Source: Lentisphaerota bacterium (GTDB taxonomy: Bacteria; Verrucomicrobiota; Lentisphaeria; Oligosphaerales; PUNB01). Taken from it: a DNA stretch of 7,574 bases. The stretch lies in assembly GCA_003552565.1 (NCBI GenBank), contig PUNB01000201.1:1-7574 (forward strand), given 5' to 3'. The notes beneath the pieces were generated by a model. The model saw nothing but the letters and a program-made list of their open reading frames with translations, was not told the origin of the DNA and did not search any database. A program made the position numbers and the translations under genes. Position 1 is the stretch's first letter, and each line of letters starts with the position of its first letter. Of the stretch, positions 1 through 6,338 are shown piece after piece.

Positions 1-1244
1 CAATTGACCAGGGGCCGCCATAACAATCCCAGACAGAAAAGCGCCAGCAGACCCGTCGGCTGCTGCCAAAGAGTCAAGTCCAGCATGCCGTGCGCAACCA
101 GGACGAACGCGGAAAAATATTCGGCGCGCCAGATTTTCCGGCTGCCTTTCGGCGGAGCGACCAGGGGATATAGCAAAGCCAGCCATAACAAAGCCGCCGG
201 CAGCCCGAGGGAAACCGCCAGATGCAAAAATTCATTGTGCGGATGATCTGTAACCGAAGCGGCTTTCGGCGAAGCCATTTGTTGTTCTTGGCGGTATTCC
301 GGAAATTCTCGGCGGAAATTACCCGCTCCCACCCCAACCCAGGGATTTTCCGCAATCATCAACATAGTTGACTGCCACATCGGCAGCCGCACTCCATCCG
401 CGTCGGCCTTTTCCAGTACTCCCGGTCCGACCAGGGTTAAGCTGACAGCAGCGACACCCATGAGCACTGCCAGGATTATTCGAAAACGAACGGAAAAGAG
501 ACGGACTGCCAGAGTCCACAAAGGAAAAACCGCCAGCACCAGCCAGACCGCCCGTGAACGACCATACCATAAAGCACCGAACGTAACCGCGAGAATAAGC
601 GCGTAAGCGCCATAAACCAACCACGATTGTAAACAATTCATGGATGGACGCTTTTGCTCTCTCATCCGCTTGACATAACCGACCGCGGCCAATGCCCAGG
701 GAGTCAGGGCCAAAGTAAAAGCGGCCATCCAATTGCGATTGCCGCAAATACCCACCGCCTGCTGCCCGGCAAAAATTTCCCAGACAACATGAGACGAATG
801 AATCAGCCAGACAACACCGAGCCAAATCGGCAAGCGAGTCGGCAGCAGGCGCCGATGAGCCAAAGCCGGCCAGAAGGGCAGGGCGAACAAAGCAAGAAAA
901 GTAATGGCCGCCGCCGGTGACTTCGGCCGGCCGAGTAAAAACAGGAAAAACAACAAGCCAAGAGCTATCCACAAAGAGTTTCGCAACTGGATGACTTTGG
1001 TGGAACTTCCGCCGTCAACTGTTCGATACTCACCCAGACAAAAAAGAATTGCCGCCAGAAGCGCCGCCGTTATCGCCGCCGGAAAAGAAAAATAAAACCG
1101 CTGCAACACTCCCGTTCCGGCGGGAGTGAACAAAGCAATCGGATAGACCGCCAGCAGAAGCAAAGGAAAGATGTATGCCAAACATTTTTCGATTAACGAC
1201 AACAAGGAGATAATTTTTCTGCTGTTCATCGAGAAACGCAACAT
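1..1244 (-). CDS. O-antigen ligase/polymerase family membrane protein (Wzy_C), 3' end outside window
   Basis: The minus strand is open from an ATG at 1244 to the window edge, giving 414 codons with no stop, so the C-terminus is cut off. The protein is very hydrophobic with many membrane segments. Residues 168-173 read GNRNWMA, an NxxxxA-type segment common in this superfamily. SRAVWL lies near 229-234, matching the SRGxWL signature. GVGAGNF (304-310) and DHPHNEFLHLAVSLGLP (333-349) form the typical Wzy_C periplasmic loop, with H336 at the position of the catalytic histidine of WaaL-type ligases. Family members move undecaprenyl-linked glycans onto lipid A core or protein, or polymerise O units, at the periplasmic face of the inner membrane. 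Ligase, polymerase and protein O-glycosyltransferase cannot be told apart here. No clear Shine-Dalgarno precedes the ATG at 1244 or the in-frame ATG at 1229. The gene is divergent from the hexosaminidase. Family confidence is high; exact role is open. Confidence 0.88.
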   Translation of the reverse strand, partial: MLRFSMNSRKIISLLSLIEKCLAYIFPLLLLAVYPIALFTPAGTGVLQRFYFSFPAAITAALLAAILFCLGEYRTVDGGSSTKVIQLRNSLWIALGLLFFLFLLGRPKSPAAAITFLALFALPFWPALAHRRLLPTRLPIWLGVVWLIHSSHVVWEIFAGQQAVGICGNRNWMAAFTLALTPWALAAVGYVKRMREQKRPSMNCLQSWLVYGAYALILAVTFGALWYGRSRAVWLVLAVFPLWTLAVRLFSVRFRIILAVLMGVAAVSLTLVGPGVLEKADADGVRLPMWQSTMLMIAENPWVGVGAGNFRREFPEYRQEQQMASPKAASVTDHPHNEFLHLAVSLGLPAALLWLALLYPLVAPPKGSRKIWRAEYFSAFVLVAHGMLDLTLWQQPTGLLALFCLGLLWRPLVN

Positions 1245-1254
1245 TTTATTTGTG

Positions 1255-1284
1255 TTGATTTTTCTGAAAGTAAAATCATATTAT
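1255..1284 (+). promoter_or_regulatory. Predicted sigma-70-type promoter for the GH20 gene
   Basis: TTGATT (1255-1260) and TATTAT (1279-1284, five of six consensus bases) are separated by 18 bp. The start point would fall near 1291, downstream of the GTG at 1287 and upstream of the ATG at 1332, which favours the ATG as the translation start. The -10 box overlaps the opposing promoter's -10 almost completely. This is a motif match only. Confidence 0.4.
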
Positions 1285-1307
1285 ACGTGGAAAATGCTCA
1301 AAATCAA
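1280..1307 (-). promoter_or_regulatory. Predicted sigma-70-type promoter for the O-antigen ligase-like gene
   Basis: Read on the minus strand, TTGATT (1307-1302) and a perfect TATAAT (1285-1280) are separated by 16 bp. Transcription would start near 1273 and leave a leader of about 28 nt before the ATG at 1244. The -35 box lies within the leader region of the divergent gene. This is a motif match only. Confidence 0.5.
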
Positions 1308-1331
1308 TTAACTAAGTTGGAGTATTTGGAT

Positions 1332-3194
1332 ATGATACTTAATTTGAAAGGAGATCTTGCTCCCATACGTAAAGGGTTGGCAATACAGCAAAAAGAGCTG
1401 GGCTTCACTATAAGCGCCGACGGCCTGCCGGTTGACATTAAACAACGGCAAGGGCCTCTCAAAATAACACTGGCAAAAGTTAACAGCAATCTTGATCATG
1501 CAATAATTGAATATAATCAGCCGATTCACTTTTTCCGGACATTGGCTTTATTGACGGCCGCTGTTCGCGATAACCGAAGTCTGGAAATACAGGAAACTCC
1601 CTGTTTCGATACCCTCGGCGTTATGCTTGACTGCTCGCGCAACGCGGTTCTGAAGGTGGAAACAGTCAAACGGATGCTTAGGAAAATGGCAAACATGGGC
1701 CTGAACATGCTGATGCTGTACACCGAAGACACCTATGAAGTACCGGAAAAACCATTTTTCGGCTATATGCGCGGAGCATATTCAGAATCGGAACTCAGAG
1801 AATGTGATGAATACGCCGCCGCCCTCGGCATCGAAATGATACCCTGTATCCAGACTCTCTCGCACCTGGAGAAATATTTGCGCTGGCCGGCGGCGGATAC
1901 TGTGCGGGATACTCCGCGCACACTGCTGGCGGATCATCAGGAAACCTATCAGTTTCTCGAAAAGCTAATAGCCGCCGCCAGCAGGCCGTTCCGTACCCGG
2001 CGCATCCACATCGGCATGGATGAAGCTTCCGACATGGGGTTGGGAGCTTCCTTGCGGCAGCATGGATATCAAGCACCGTTCCCGCTCTTTCTACGTCACC
2101 TTAAGGGGGTAAATGAAATAACCCGGCAGCATAAGCTTAAACCAATGATTTGGAGTGATATGCTGTTCAAGTTCGCTTCCACCACACATAGCGGCTACGA
2201 CCCGGAAACAAAATTTTCTTCGGAAATACTGGCGCAAATGCCAGCGGAAATACAACCCGTTTACTGGCGTTACGGCTGTCTGCCCATAGAAACCCACCGA
2301 CAGCTATTGCGTCAACATCGAGAATTATCCCGCAAAGAGCCGATGTTCGCCGGCGGAGTCTTCACCTGGGGACGTTTCGGAGTAAATTACGATATCACCT
2401 TACCGGCTCTGGCAAATTCTTTGACCGCCTGTAAACTGGAAAAGGTCCGCGAAGCGATGGTCACTCTCTGGGGAGACGACGGGCAGGAGGGCAATTACTT
2501 CGGCGGTCTGCTTGGTTTACAATATTTAGCCGAGCACGGATACCATGACGAAGAACCGGACAGCAACACCCTGCAGCAAAGAATCAGGGACAACACAGGA
2601 ATCAAGCATGAAGCCTTTATAGACCTCAGCCGCCTTAATCAGGATGAGCAACTGGGAGAACATGAGAATCTCGCCAAAACATTATTATGGCAGGATCCGC
2701 TCCTCGGACTGGCAGACGCTGACATTGACGGACAACCGCTGGAACGTCATTTCCAGGAACTGAGCCGGACGCTGGAAAGTCACAGGCAGAGCAACTCAGC
2801 TGAAGGCATGGTCTTCGATGTGCCGACCCAACTCGCCCGTCTGCTGGCCGGAAAAGCGGAACTTGGATTACGTCTTCGCAAAGCATATAACACTAAAGAT
2901 CACAATACCTTGAAGACAATAGCGACTGAAGAACTTCCCAGCCTGCGCCGATTGGCCAAAGAACTGAAAGACATTCATCGAAAACAGTGGATGCGGCTGA
3001 ATAAGCCCTTCGGCTGGGAAATTCTGGATATTCGCTACGGCGGCCTTATCAGCCGCCTGGAAACAGCTGAACAGCGACTGAAAGAATACTTGCGAGGAGA
3101 AGTTAAGGAAGTGGAGGAACTGGAGGCGGAAGTTTTGCCGGTTCGGATAAAACCGCGCTACGGCCTGCTGGCCTCGGCCTGTCCGCTGGTCTAG
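1332..3194 (+). CDS. Family 20 glycoside hydrolase, beta-N-acetylhexosaminidase (GH20C-like)
   Basis: Removes terminal beta-linked GlcNAc/GalNAc by the substrate-assisted GH20 mechanism. Counting from the ATG at 1332 (620 aa): an alpha/beta N-terminal region to about residue 90; a TIM barrel from about 95 to 400, with LDCSRN (99-104), YTEDTYE (130-136), the catalytic pair HIGMDE (D230, E231), W312 in YWRYG, and WGDDGQE (380-386); then a helical C-terminal domain like that of GH20C enzymes. No signal peptide or membrane segment is visible, so it is probably cytoplasmic and acts on imported oligosaccharides or recycled wall sugars. The frame stays open to a GTG at 1287 (635 aa), which lacks a ribosome site. 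The ATG at 1332 has GGAG 9 nt upstream, lies after the predicted promoter, and starts where the domain seems to begin (MILNLKGDL), so it is preferred. Family is certain; substrate is unknown. Confidence 0.93.
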   Translation: MILNLKGDLAPIRKGLAIQQKELGFTISADGLPVDIKQRQGPLKITLAKVNSNLDHAIIEYNQPIHFFRTLALLTAAVRDNRSLEIQETPCFDTLGVMLDCSRNAVLKVETVKRMLRKMANMGLNMLMLYTEDTYEVPEKPFFGYMRGAYSESELRECDEYAAALGIEMIPCIQTLSHLEKYLRWPAADTVRDTPRTLLADHQETYQFLEKLIAAASRPFRTRRIHIGMDEASDMGLGASLRQHGYQAPFPLFLRHLKGVNEITRQHKLKPMIWSDMLFKFASTTHSGYDPETKFSSEILAQMPAEIQPVYWRYGCLPIETHRQLLRQHRELSRKEPMFAGGVFTWGRFGVNYDITLPALANSLTACKLEKVREAMVTLWGDDGQEGNYFGGLLGLQYLAEHGYHDEEPDSNTLQQRIRDNTGIKHEAFIDLSRLNQDEQLGEHENLAKTLLWQDPLLGLADADIDGQPLERHFQELSRTLESHRQSNSAEGMVFDVPTQLARLLAGKAELGLRLRKAYNTKDHNTLKTIATEELPSLRRLAKELKDIHRKQWMRLNKPFGWEILDIRYGGLISRLETAEQRLKEYLRGEVKEVEELEAEVLPVRIKPRYGLLASACPLV

Positions 3195-3463
3195 TTAGAG
3201 GGTATGCGAAAAGGTATATTGCGCATTCCTGGGTTCAACTTTGTCCCGAACCTTGTCCCGAACCATATTCCATTTCGGATGAAAACATTAAAACCAATCG
3301 GATTTTGGTTCGAGACGAGGTTTTTTCACCCTGTTTCTCACCGTCTCGGGCGGCGGCGAAAAGAGCAACACCCGCAGGACAGCCGCTGAACATCGCCTCG
3401 GGCGTATAAGGCCCTTGGCGGCCCGAGCTGATTCACCTCTATTCGTCTCAAATGCATGACTAA
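3195..3463. other. Convergent intergenic stretch with tandem 12-mer and several inverted repeats
   Basis: No credible gene lies in this gap between the 3' ends of the GH20 and hydrolase genes. It holds two adjacent copies of TTGTCCCGAACC (3241-3264). Inverted repeats present are AACCAA/TTGGTT with a 7-nt loop (about 3292-3310), CGAGACG/CGTCTCG (3311-3317 and 3342-3348), and CTCGGGC/GCCCGAG (3397-3403 and 3421-3427). A T6 run at 3321-3326 lies between the arms of the second pair and about 10 nt after the first stem-loop. That stem is weak, so a terminator call for the GH20 gene is only possible. The stretch may be a decayed repeat element. Confidence 0.5.
3241..3264. repeat. Perfect tandem duplication of a 12-mer
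   Basis: TTGTCCCGAACC occurs twice back to back (3241-3252 and 3253-3264) in non-coding sequence. The 9-mer CTTGTCCCG also appears, on the opposite strand, in the first hairpin of both repeats flanking the transposase. Confidence 0.85.
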
Positions 3464-4363
3464 TCAGCGATCACCAGCTGGCGGCCAAAGGTTTTCGATG
3501 CCTTGGCGGAGGATATCCTCGTATTCATCGCCCATAACGTACCAAACCTCGTTGTGCCCGCCGCGGAGCTGAAAAAACTGTTTCTCCCCCGGAGCGATTT
3601 CATACAACTCCCGGCCCATCTCCATAGGCACAATTTCATCATCTCGACTATGCATAATCAGAAGAGGCCCATCGTAGTCCGCCAGAAATTTCCGCACCGG
3701 ATAGTGATGACGCACCAGCCAGCGGACGGGAAAATAAGGATACAGCTGCTGCCCCATCTCCGGTATCGAAGTAAAGGTTGACTCCACAATCAACAGTCCC
3801 GGATTCTTCTCCCGCGCCAGCCAGGCGGCGACAGCGCCTCCCAGTGAGCGTCCGAAAATCATGATTTCCCGCGGCTGAACTCGTTGTTCTTCGGTCAGCC
3901 AGCGCCAGGCGGCGAGACTGTCTTCGTAGGTGTTCTGCTCCGAGGGCCGCCCTTCACTCCTGCCAAAGCCGCGATAATCAAAAAGCAAGGTTGAAAAGCC
4001 CATATTTCGCAGAATTTTCGCCATGGTCAGGCGGCCGCCAATGTTCCCGGCGTTACCATGACAGAAAAGTACCCAGCGGCCGCTGTCATTTGCCTCAGCC
4101 GCCGGTATACTCCAGGCGTGCACTTTTTCATTCCGCTCTCCCGTCGGCAGCCACAATTCCTGATAATCAAGTCCGTAATCCTCCGGAGTCTGAGTAATTT
4201 GCGAGGAGGGCAGGTAAATCAGGTTTGTCTGAAAGAAAAACAGAAAAACCGCCAGGCCGACGTAGCTCATGATGATAATAAACAGAACCGCTTTCATAAT
4301 TCGCCATGGCGAACCGCTGAAAAGTGTCCCGAACATAAGCTGTTTAAACTGATCCCGCCTCAT
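3464..4363 (-). CDS. Membrane-anchored alpha/beta hydrolase (BEM46/ABHD13-like serine hydrolase)
   Basis: A 299-aa protein with one N-terminal membrane segment (about residues 23-45, IIIMSYVGLAVFLFFF) followed by a complete alpha/beta-hydrolase domain. HGNAGN (102-107) is the oxyanion-hole loop and DYRGFGRSEG (129-138) is typical of the BEM46 group. GRSLGG (171-176) is the nucleophile elbow with Ser173, HSRDDEIVP (238-246) supplies Asp242, and GGHN (268-271) supplies His270, so the triad is intact. The family includes esterases, lipases and thioesterases; the substrate cannot be read from the sequence. The charge distribution leaves open which side of the membrane the domain faces. Its ATG overlaps the folB stop in an ATGA, so the two are very likely cotranscribed and translationally coupled. 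In-frame ATGs at codons 10 and 23 are alternative starts but lose the overlap. Confidence 0.9.
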   Translation of the reverse strand: MRRDQFKQLMFGTLFSGSPWRIMKAVLFIIIMSYVGLAVFLFFFQTNLIYLPSSQITQTPEDYGLDYQELWLPTGERNEKVHAWSIPAAEANDSGRWVLFCHGNAGNIGGRLTMAKILRNMGFSTLLFDYRGFGRSEGRPSEQNTYEDSLAAWRWLTEEQRVQPREIMIFGRSLGGAVAAWLAREKNPGLLIVESTFTSIPEMGQQLYPYFPVRWLVRHHYPVRKFLADYDGPLLIMHSRDDEIVPMEMGRELYEIAPGEKQFFQLRGGHNEVWYVMGDEYEDILRQGIENLWPPAGDR

Positions 4364-4725
4364 AATTTGACATCTTCCCGTTTTCTTTCAATTTCAACCC
4401 CCACCGTTCGAGCGAAAGTCAAAGCTCCCGGCTTTTCCAAACGAAGTTTAACCGCTTGAATACGTTTGTCCTTGAGAACGGAACCGGCAATAGACTCGGC
4501 CAAAGTTTCCACCAGGCGGAAACTTGATGACTCGGCCAAATCCAAAATACGGAATTTTAAATCCTTATAATCAACCGCCTCCGAAAGCTGATCACTGGCC
4601 GCGGCGGCACTGATATCGGTATAAAGATCCAGATTGAGCAGCACCTCCTGTGGATGCTCTCTTTCATGTGGAAACGCGCCGATTGTACAGCGCAGGCGCA
4701 GGTCGCGAATAATGATCCTGTCCAT
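4360..4725 (-). CDS. folB: Dihydroneopterin aldolase (FolB family)
   Basis: Converts 7,8-dihydroneopterin to 6-hydroxymethyl-7,8-dihydropterin plus glycolaldehyde in cytoplasmic folate synthesis. The protein has the family's usual length of about 120 aa and its main motifs, numbered from the ATG at 4725: CTIGAFPHERE near the N-terminus with E21, DYKDL with Y53, FRLVETLAE with E73, and LEKPGAL with the catalytic lysine K98. The reading frame extends 6 nt upstream to a TTG at 4731. AGGA is spaced 7 nt from the ATG at 4725 but only 1 nt from that TTG, so the ATG is preferred. It is first in a two-gene unit with the downstream hydrolase (4-nt overlap). FolX, a paralogous epimerase, is the main alternative, but the motifs fit FolB better. 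No other folate gene is in the window. Confidence 0.92.
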   Translation of the reverse strand: MDRIIIRDLRLRCTIGAFPHEREHPQEVLLNLDLYTDISAAAASDQLSEAVDYKDLKFRILDLAESSSFRLVETLAESIAGSVLKDKRIQAVKLRLEKPGALTFARTVGVEIERKREDVKL

Positions 4726-4824
4726 TTGCAAATCCTGTTTATTAATTTAAGTTTTTAACAGCTCGGCCTAATTAATCAAAAGTAACATAACCAAACAGGC
4801 AAATAATTACAACAGGCGCGCTTT
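4726..4824. promoter_or_regulatory. AT-rich divergent spacer between folB and the site-2 protease gene
   Basis: Both genes are transcribed away from this 99-bp AT-rich gap, so each needs a promoter here. Several partial -10/-35-like matches exist on both strands, but none is good enough to name. AGGA at the folB end serves the ATG at 4725. Only a weak AGG, about 9 nt upstream, precedes the ATG at 4825. Confidence 0.45.
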
Positions 4825-6000
4825 ATGTTTGAACACGCGGTAAAAGTTTTCAATTTATTCGGTTTCAATGTTCGAGTCGATCCCAGCTGGATACTGATCG
4901 GCCTGCTTATCACTTGGTCATTGGCGACGGGAATTTTTCCTCAGTGGTACCCGGAAATCGATTCCCCGGGCACTTACTGGCTGATGGGTGCGGGGGGAGC
5001 GGTGGGACTGTTCTTTTCCATTGTCTGGCATGAATTCTGTCATTCTATCGTCGCCCGCTGGTACGGACTGCCGATCAGCGGAATCACGCTTTTCATCTTC
5101 GGCGGAGTGGCGGAAATGAATGAAGAGCCGCAGACCCCGAAGTCTGAATTTCTAATGGCTCTGGCCGGCCCGCTCTCCAGTTTAATTCTAGGTGTTTTTC
5201 TGTTGCTGGTAAGTCAACTCGCCGCTCGTTTTCCAGACGCTGAGGCGGCTTTCGGAGCCGTGATTTACATGGGCTATATCAATATTGCCCTGGCCGTATT
5301 CAACATGATTCCGGGATTTCCCCTTGACGGCGGCCGACTGTTGCGGGCGGCTCTTTGGGGATGGAAGAATAACATGCGCTGGGCCACTAAGCTGGCTTCC
5401 CGAATCGGCGGCGGTGTCGGCATGATGTTCATATTCCTCGGAGTGCTCAGCATTGTCGGCGGCGCTGTTATCGGCGGCATCTGGTATTGTTTAATCGGCC
5501 TTTTTCTGCGCAATGCCGCCTCTAATTCATATAAACAACTGCTGCTGCGCCAGGCACTGGGTGGTGAACAAGTGGCCCGTTTTATGACCGAGAATCCGGT
5601 GGCGGTGCGTTCGGAGATATCTCTGGATGAATTTATTGATCTGTATGTCTATCGCTATCATCACAAACTTTTCCCCGTGGTTGATGACAATGACCGACTC
5701 GTCGGTTACATCACGACTCGAAAGCTTAAGGAAATCCCGTCCACGGATTGGCAACAGATGACGGTAGGGGATATTATGCTGCAACTCTCCTCTGAGAGTA
5801 CAATCAGAGCTGAACAGGACGCCATGGAAGCGCTCTCTCGCATGAACAGCAGTGCCAACAGCCGCCTGCTGGTGGTTGACAACGATCAGCTGGTCGGCAT
5901 TATAACCTTGAAAGACTTGCTCGATTTCTTTTCCCTGAAAGTGGAGCTGGAAGAGCAAGAGGTTCCCATCGGAAAGACTGACGGCGAAAGGGAAGATTGA
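4825..6000 (+). CDS. Site-2 protease family intramembrane zinc metalloprotease with tandem CBS domains
   Basis: A 391-aa M50-family protein. The N-terminal half is multi-spanning: WHEFCHS carries the zinc motif HEFCH (residues 69-73), and NMIPGFPLDGGR (160-171) supplies the third zinc ligand, Asp168. GVAEMNEEPQTPKSEF and the ALAGPLSS helix between them are standard for the SpoIVFB-like branch. The C-terminal half has two CBS motifs, about 250-305 (FMTENPVAVRSEIS ... GYITTRKL) and about 312-372 (DIMLQLSSESTI ... GIITLKDL). CBS pairs often bind adenine nucleotides, so the protease may respond to energy state; that is inference. Enzymes of this class cut transmembrane substrates within the bilayer, commonly releasing regulators such as anti-sigma factors, but no substrate or sigma factor lies nearby. 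All active-site residues are present. The last 15 residues are acidic and probably unstructured. Confidence 0.93.
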   Translation: MFEHAVKVFNLFGFNVRVDPSWILIGLLITWSLATGIFPQWYPEIDSPGTYWLMGAGGAVGLFFSIVWHEFCHSIVARWYGLPISGITLFIFGGVAEMNEEPQTPKSEFLMALAGPLSSLILGVFLLLVSQLAARFPDAEAAFGAVIYMGYINIALAVFNMIPGFPLDGGRLLRAALWGWKNNMRWATKLASRIGGGVGMMFIFLGVLSIVGGAVIGGIWYCLIGLFLRNAASNSYKQLLLRQALGGEQVARFMTENPVAVRSEISLDEFIDLYVYRYHHKLFPVVDDNDRLVGYITTRKLKEIPSTDWQQMTVGDIMLQLSSESTIRAEQDAMEALSRMNSSANSRLLVVDNDQLVGIITLKDLLDFFSLKVELEEQEVPIGKTDGERED

Positions 6001-6017
6001 ACTGATAATCTGTCGCT

Positions 6018-6038
6018 CCGCCGGGACAAGCCCGACGG
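6018..6038. repeat. Hairpin H1 of the left repeat
   Basis: Arms CCGCCGGG and CCCGACGG pair over 8 positions with one mismatch around the 5-nt loop ACAAG. The same sequence recurs at 7155-7175 in the right repeat. Its reverse complement matches hairpin H3 at about 15 of 21 positions, including the CTTG of the loop. Confidence 0.75.
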
Positions 6039-6129
6039 GGGCGGGGGACAAGAGCCTCAGTCTCGCGTAAGAACAAGCGGAAGGCCCCGGCGGCCTTGTG
6101 TCGATAGTAAGTCAAGGGCGTGCAAGACC

Positions 6130-6150
6130 CCGCCGACCTTGCGTCGGCGG
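6130..6150. repeat. Hairpin H3 of the left repeat
   Basis: A perfect 8-bp stem, CCGCCGAC with GTCGGCGG, around the loop CTTGC, followed by the conserved sequence TGAATCAGATTAGAGC. The identical hairpin is at 7240-7260. No T-run follows on either strand, so it is not an intrinsic terminator. Confidence 0.85.
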
Positions 6151-6220
6151 TGAATCAGATTAGAGCAAAAACACAAGCGCAAAACAGGGCAAGCTCCTGA
6201 TCTTCATCTCCGCCCTCAGC

Positions 6221-6338
6221 CTTCCGGACTGCCTGCCTTCAACGGGCTTCCCGGAGGAACAACGCAAACTACCCGCCAAGGGCCTCGGAAAGTGATAAAG
6301 GCCCAAGCTCAATCATAACCATACACAACCTTAAAAAC
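6221..6338. other. Leader region of the transposase, present only on the left side
   Basis: These 118 bp are not repeated after the transposase. They hold two further possible stem-loops: CCTTCCGG with CCGGAGG (6220-6227 and 6251-6257, one bulged base) and GGGCCT with AGGCCC (6280-6285 and 6299-6304, 13-nt loop). The second ends 34 nt before the transposase ATG. No convincing promoter or ribosome site is visible; the 30 nt just before the ATG are A/C-rich and lack a Shine-Dalgarno. Confidence 0.5.

Larger units (their letters stand above)
6006..6220 (+). repeat. Left copy of the direct repeat flanking the transposase
   Basis: It starts 5 bp after the stop of the protease gene. Positions 6006-6058 match 7143-7195 exactly (53 bp), and 6124-6220 match 7234-7330 at 96 of 97 positions (C6196 versus T7306). 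The middle (6059-6123) is longer than in the right copy. It shares a CTCGCG-AAGAA-AAGCG-like stretch with it, then carries an extra hairpin (AAGGCC/GGCCTT, 6081-6097). Fixed structures are hairpin H1 at 6018-6038 and H3 at 6130-6150, followed by a conserved A-rich tail. Confidence 0.93.

Noticed and set aside
319..972. A 217-codon minus-strand open frame within the first gene
   Set aside because: It lies in a different frame from the one that stays open from 1244 to the left edge. Only the latter encodes a hydrophobic protein with Wzy_C motifs, so this frame is a shadow.
3204..3389. A 61-codon plus-strand open frame starting just after the GH20 stop
   Set aside because: Its translation is shaped by the 12-bp tandem duplication (VPNLVPN) and the inverted repeats, has no recognisable domain and a basic low-complexity end. 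It is more likely non-coding repeat sequence.
5527..6051. A 174-codon minus-strand open frame over the CBS region of the protease gene
   Set aside because: It is fully antisense to a well-conserved coding region and has no family motifs.
6018..6150. Hairpins H1 and H3 as transcription terminators for the protease gene
   Set aside because: The stems are strong but no T-run follows on the plus strand, and the same hairpins recur after the transposase as part of a repeat.
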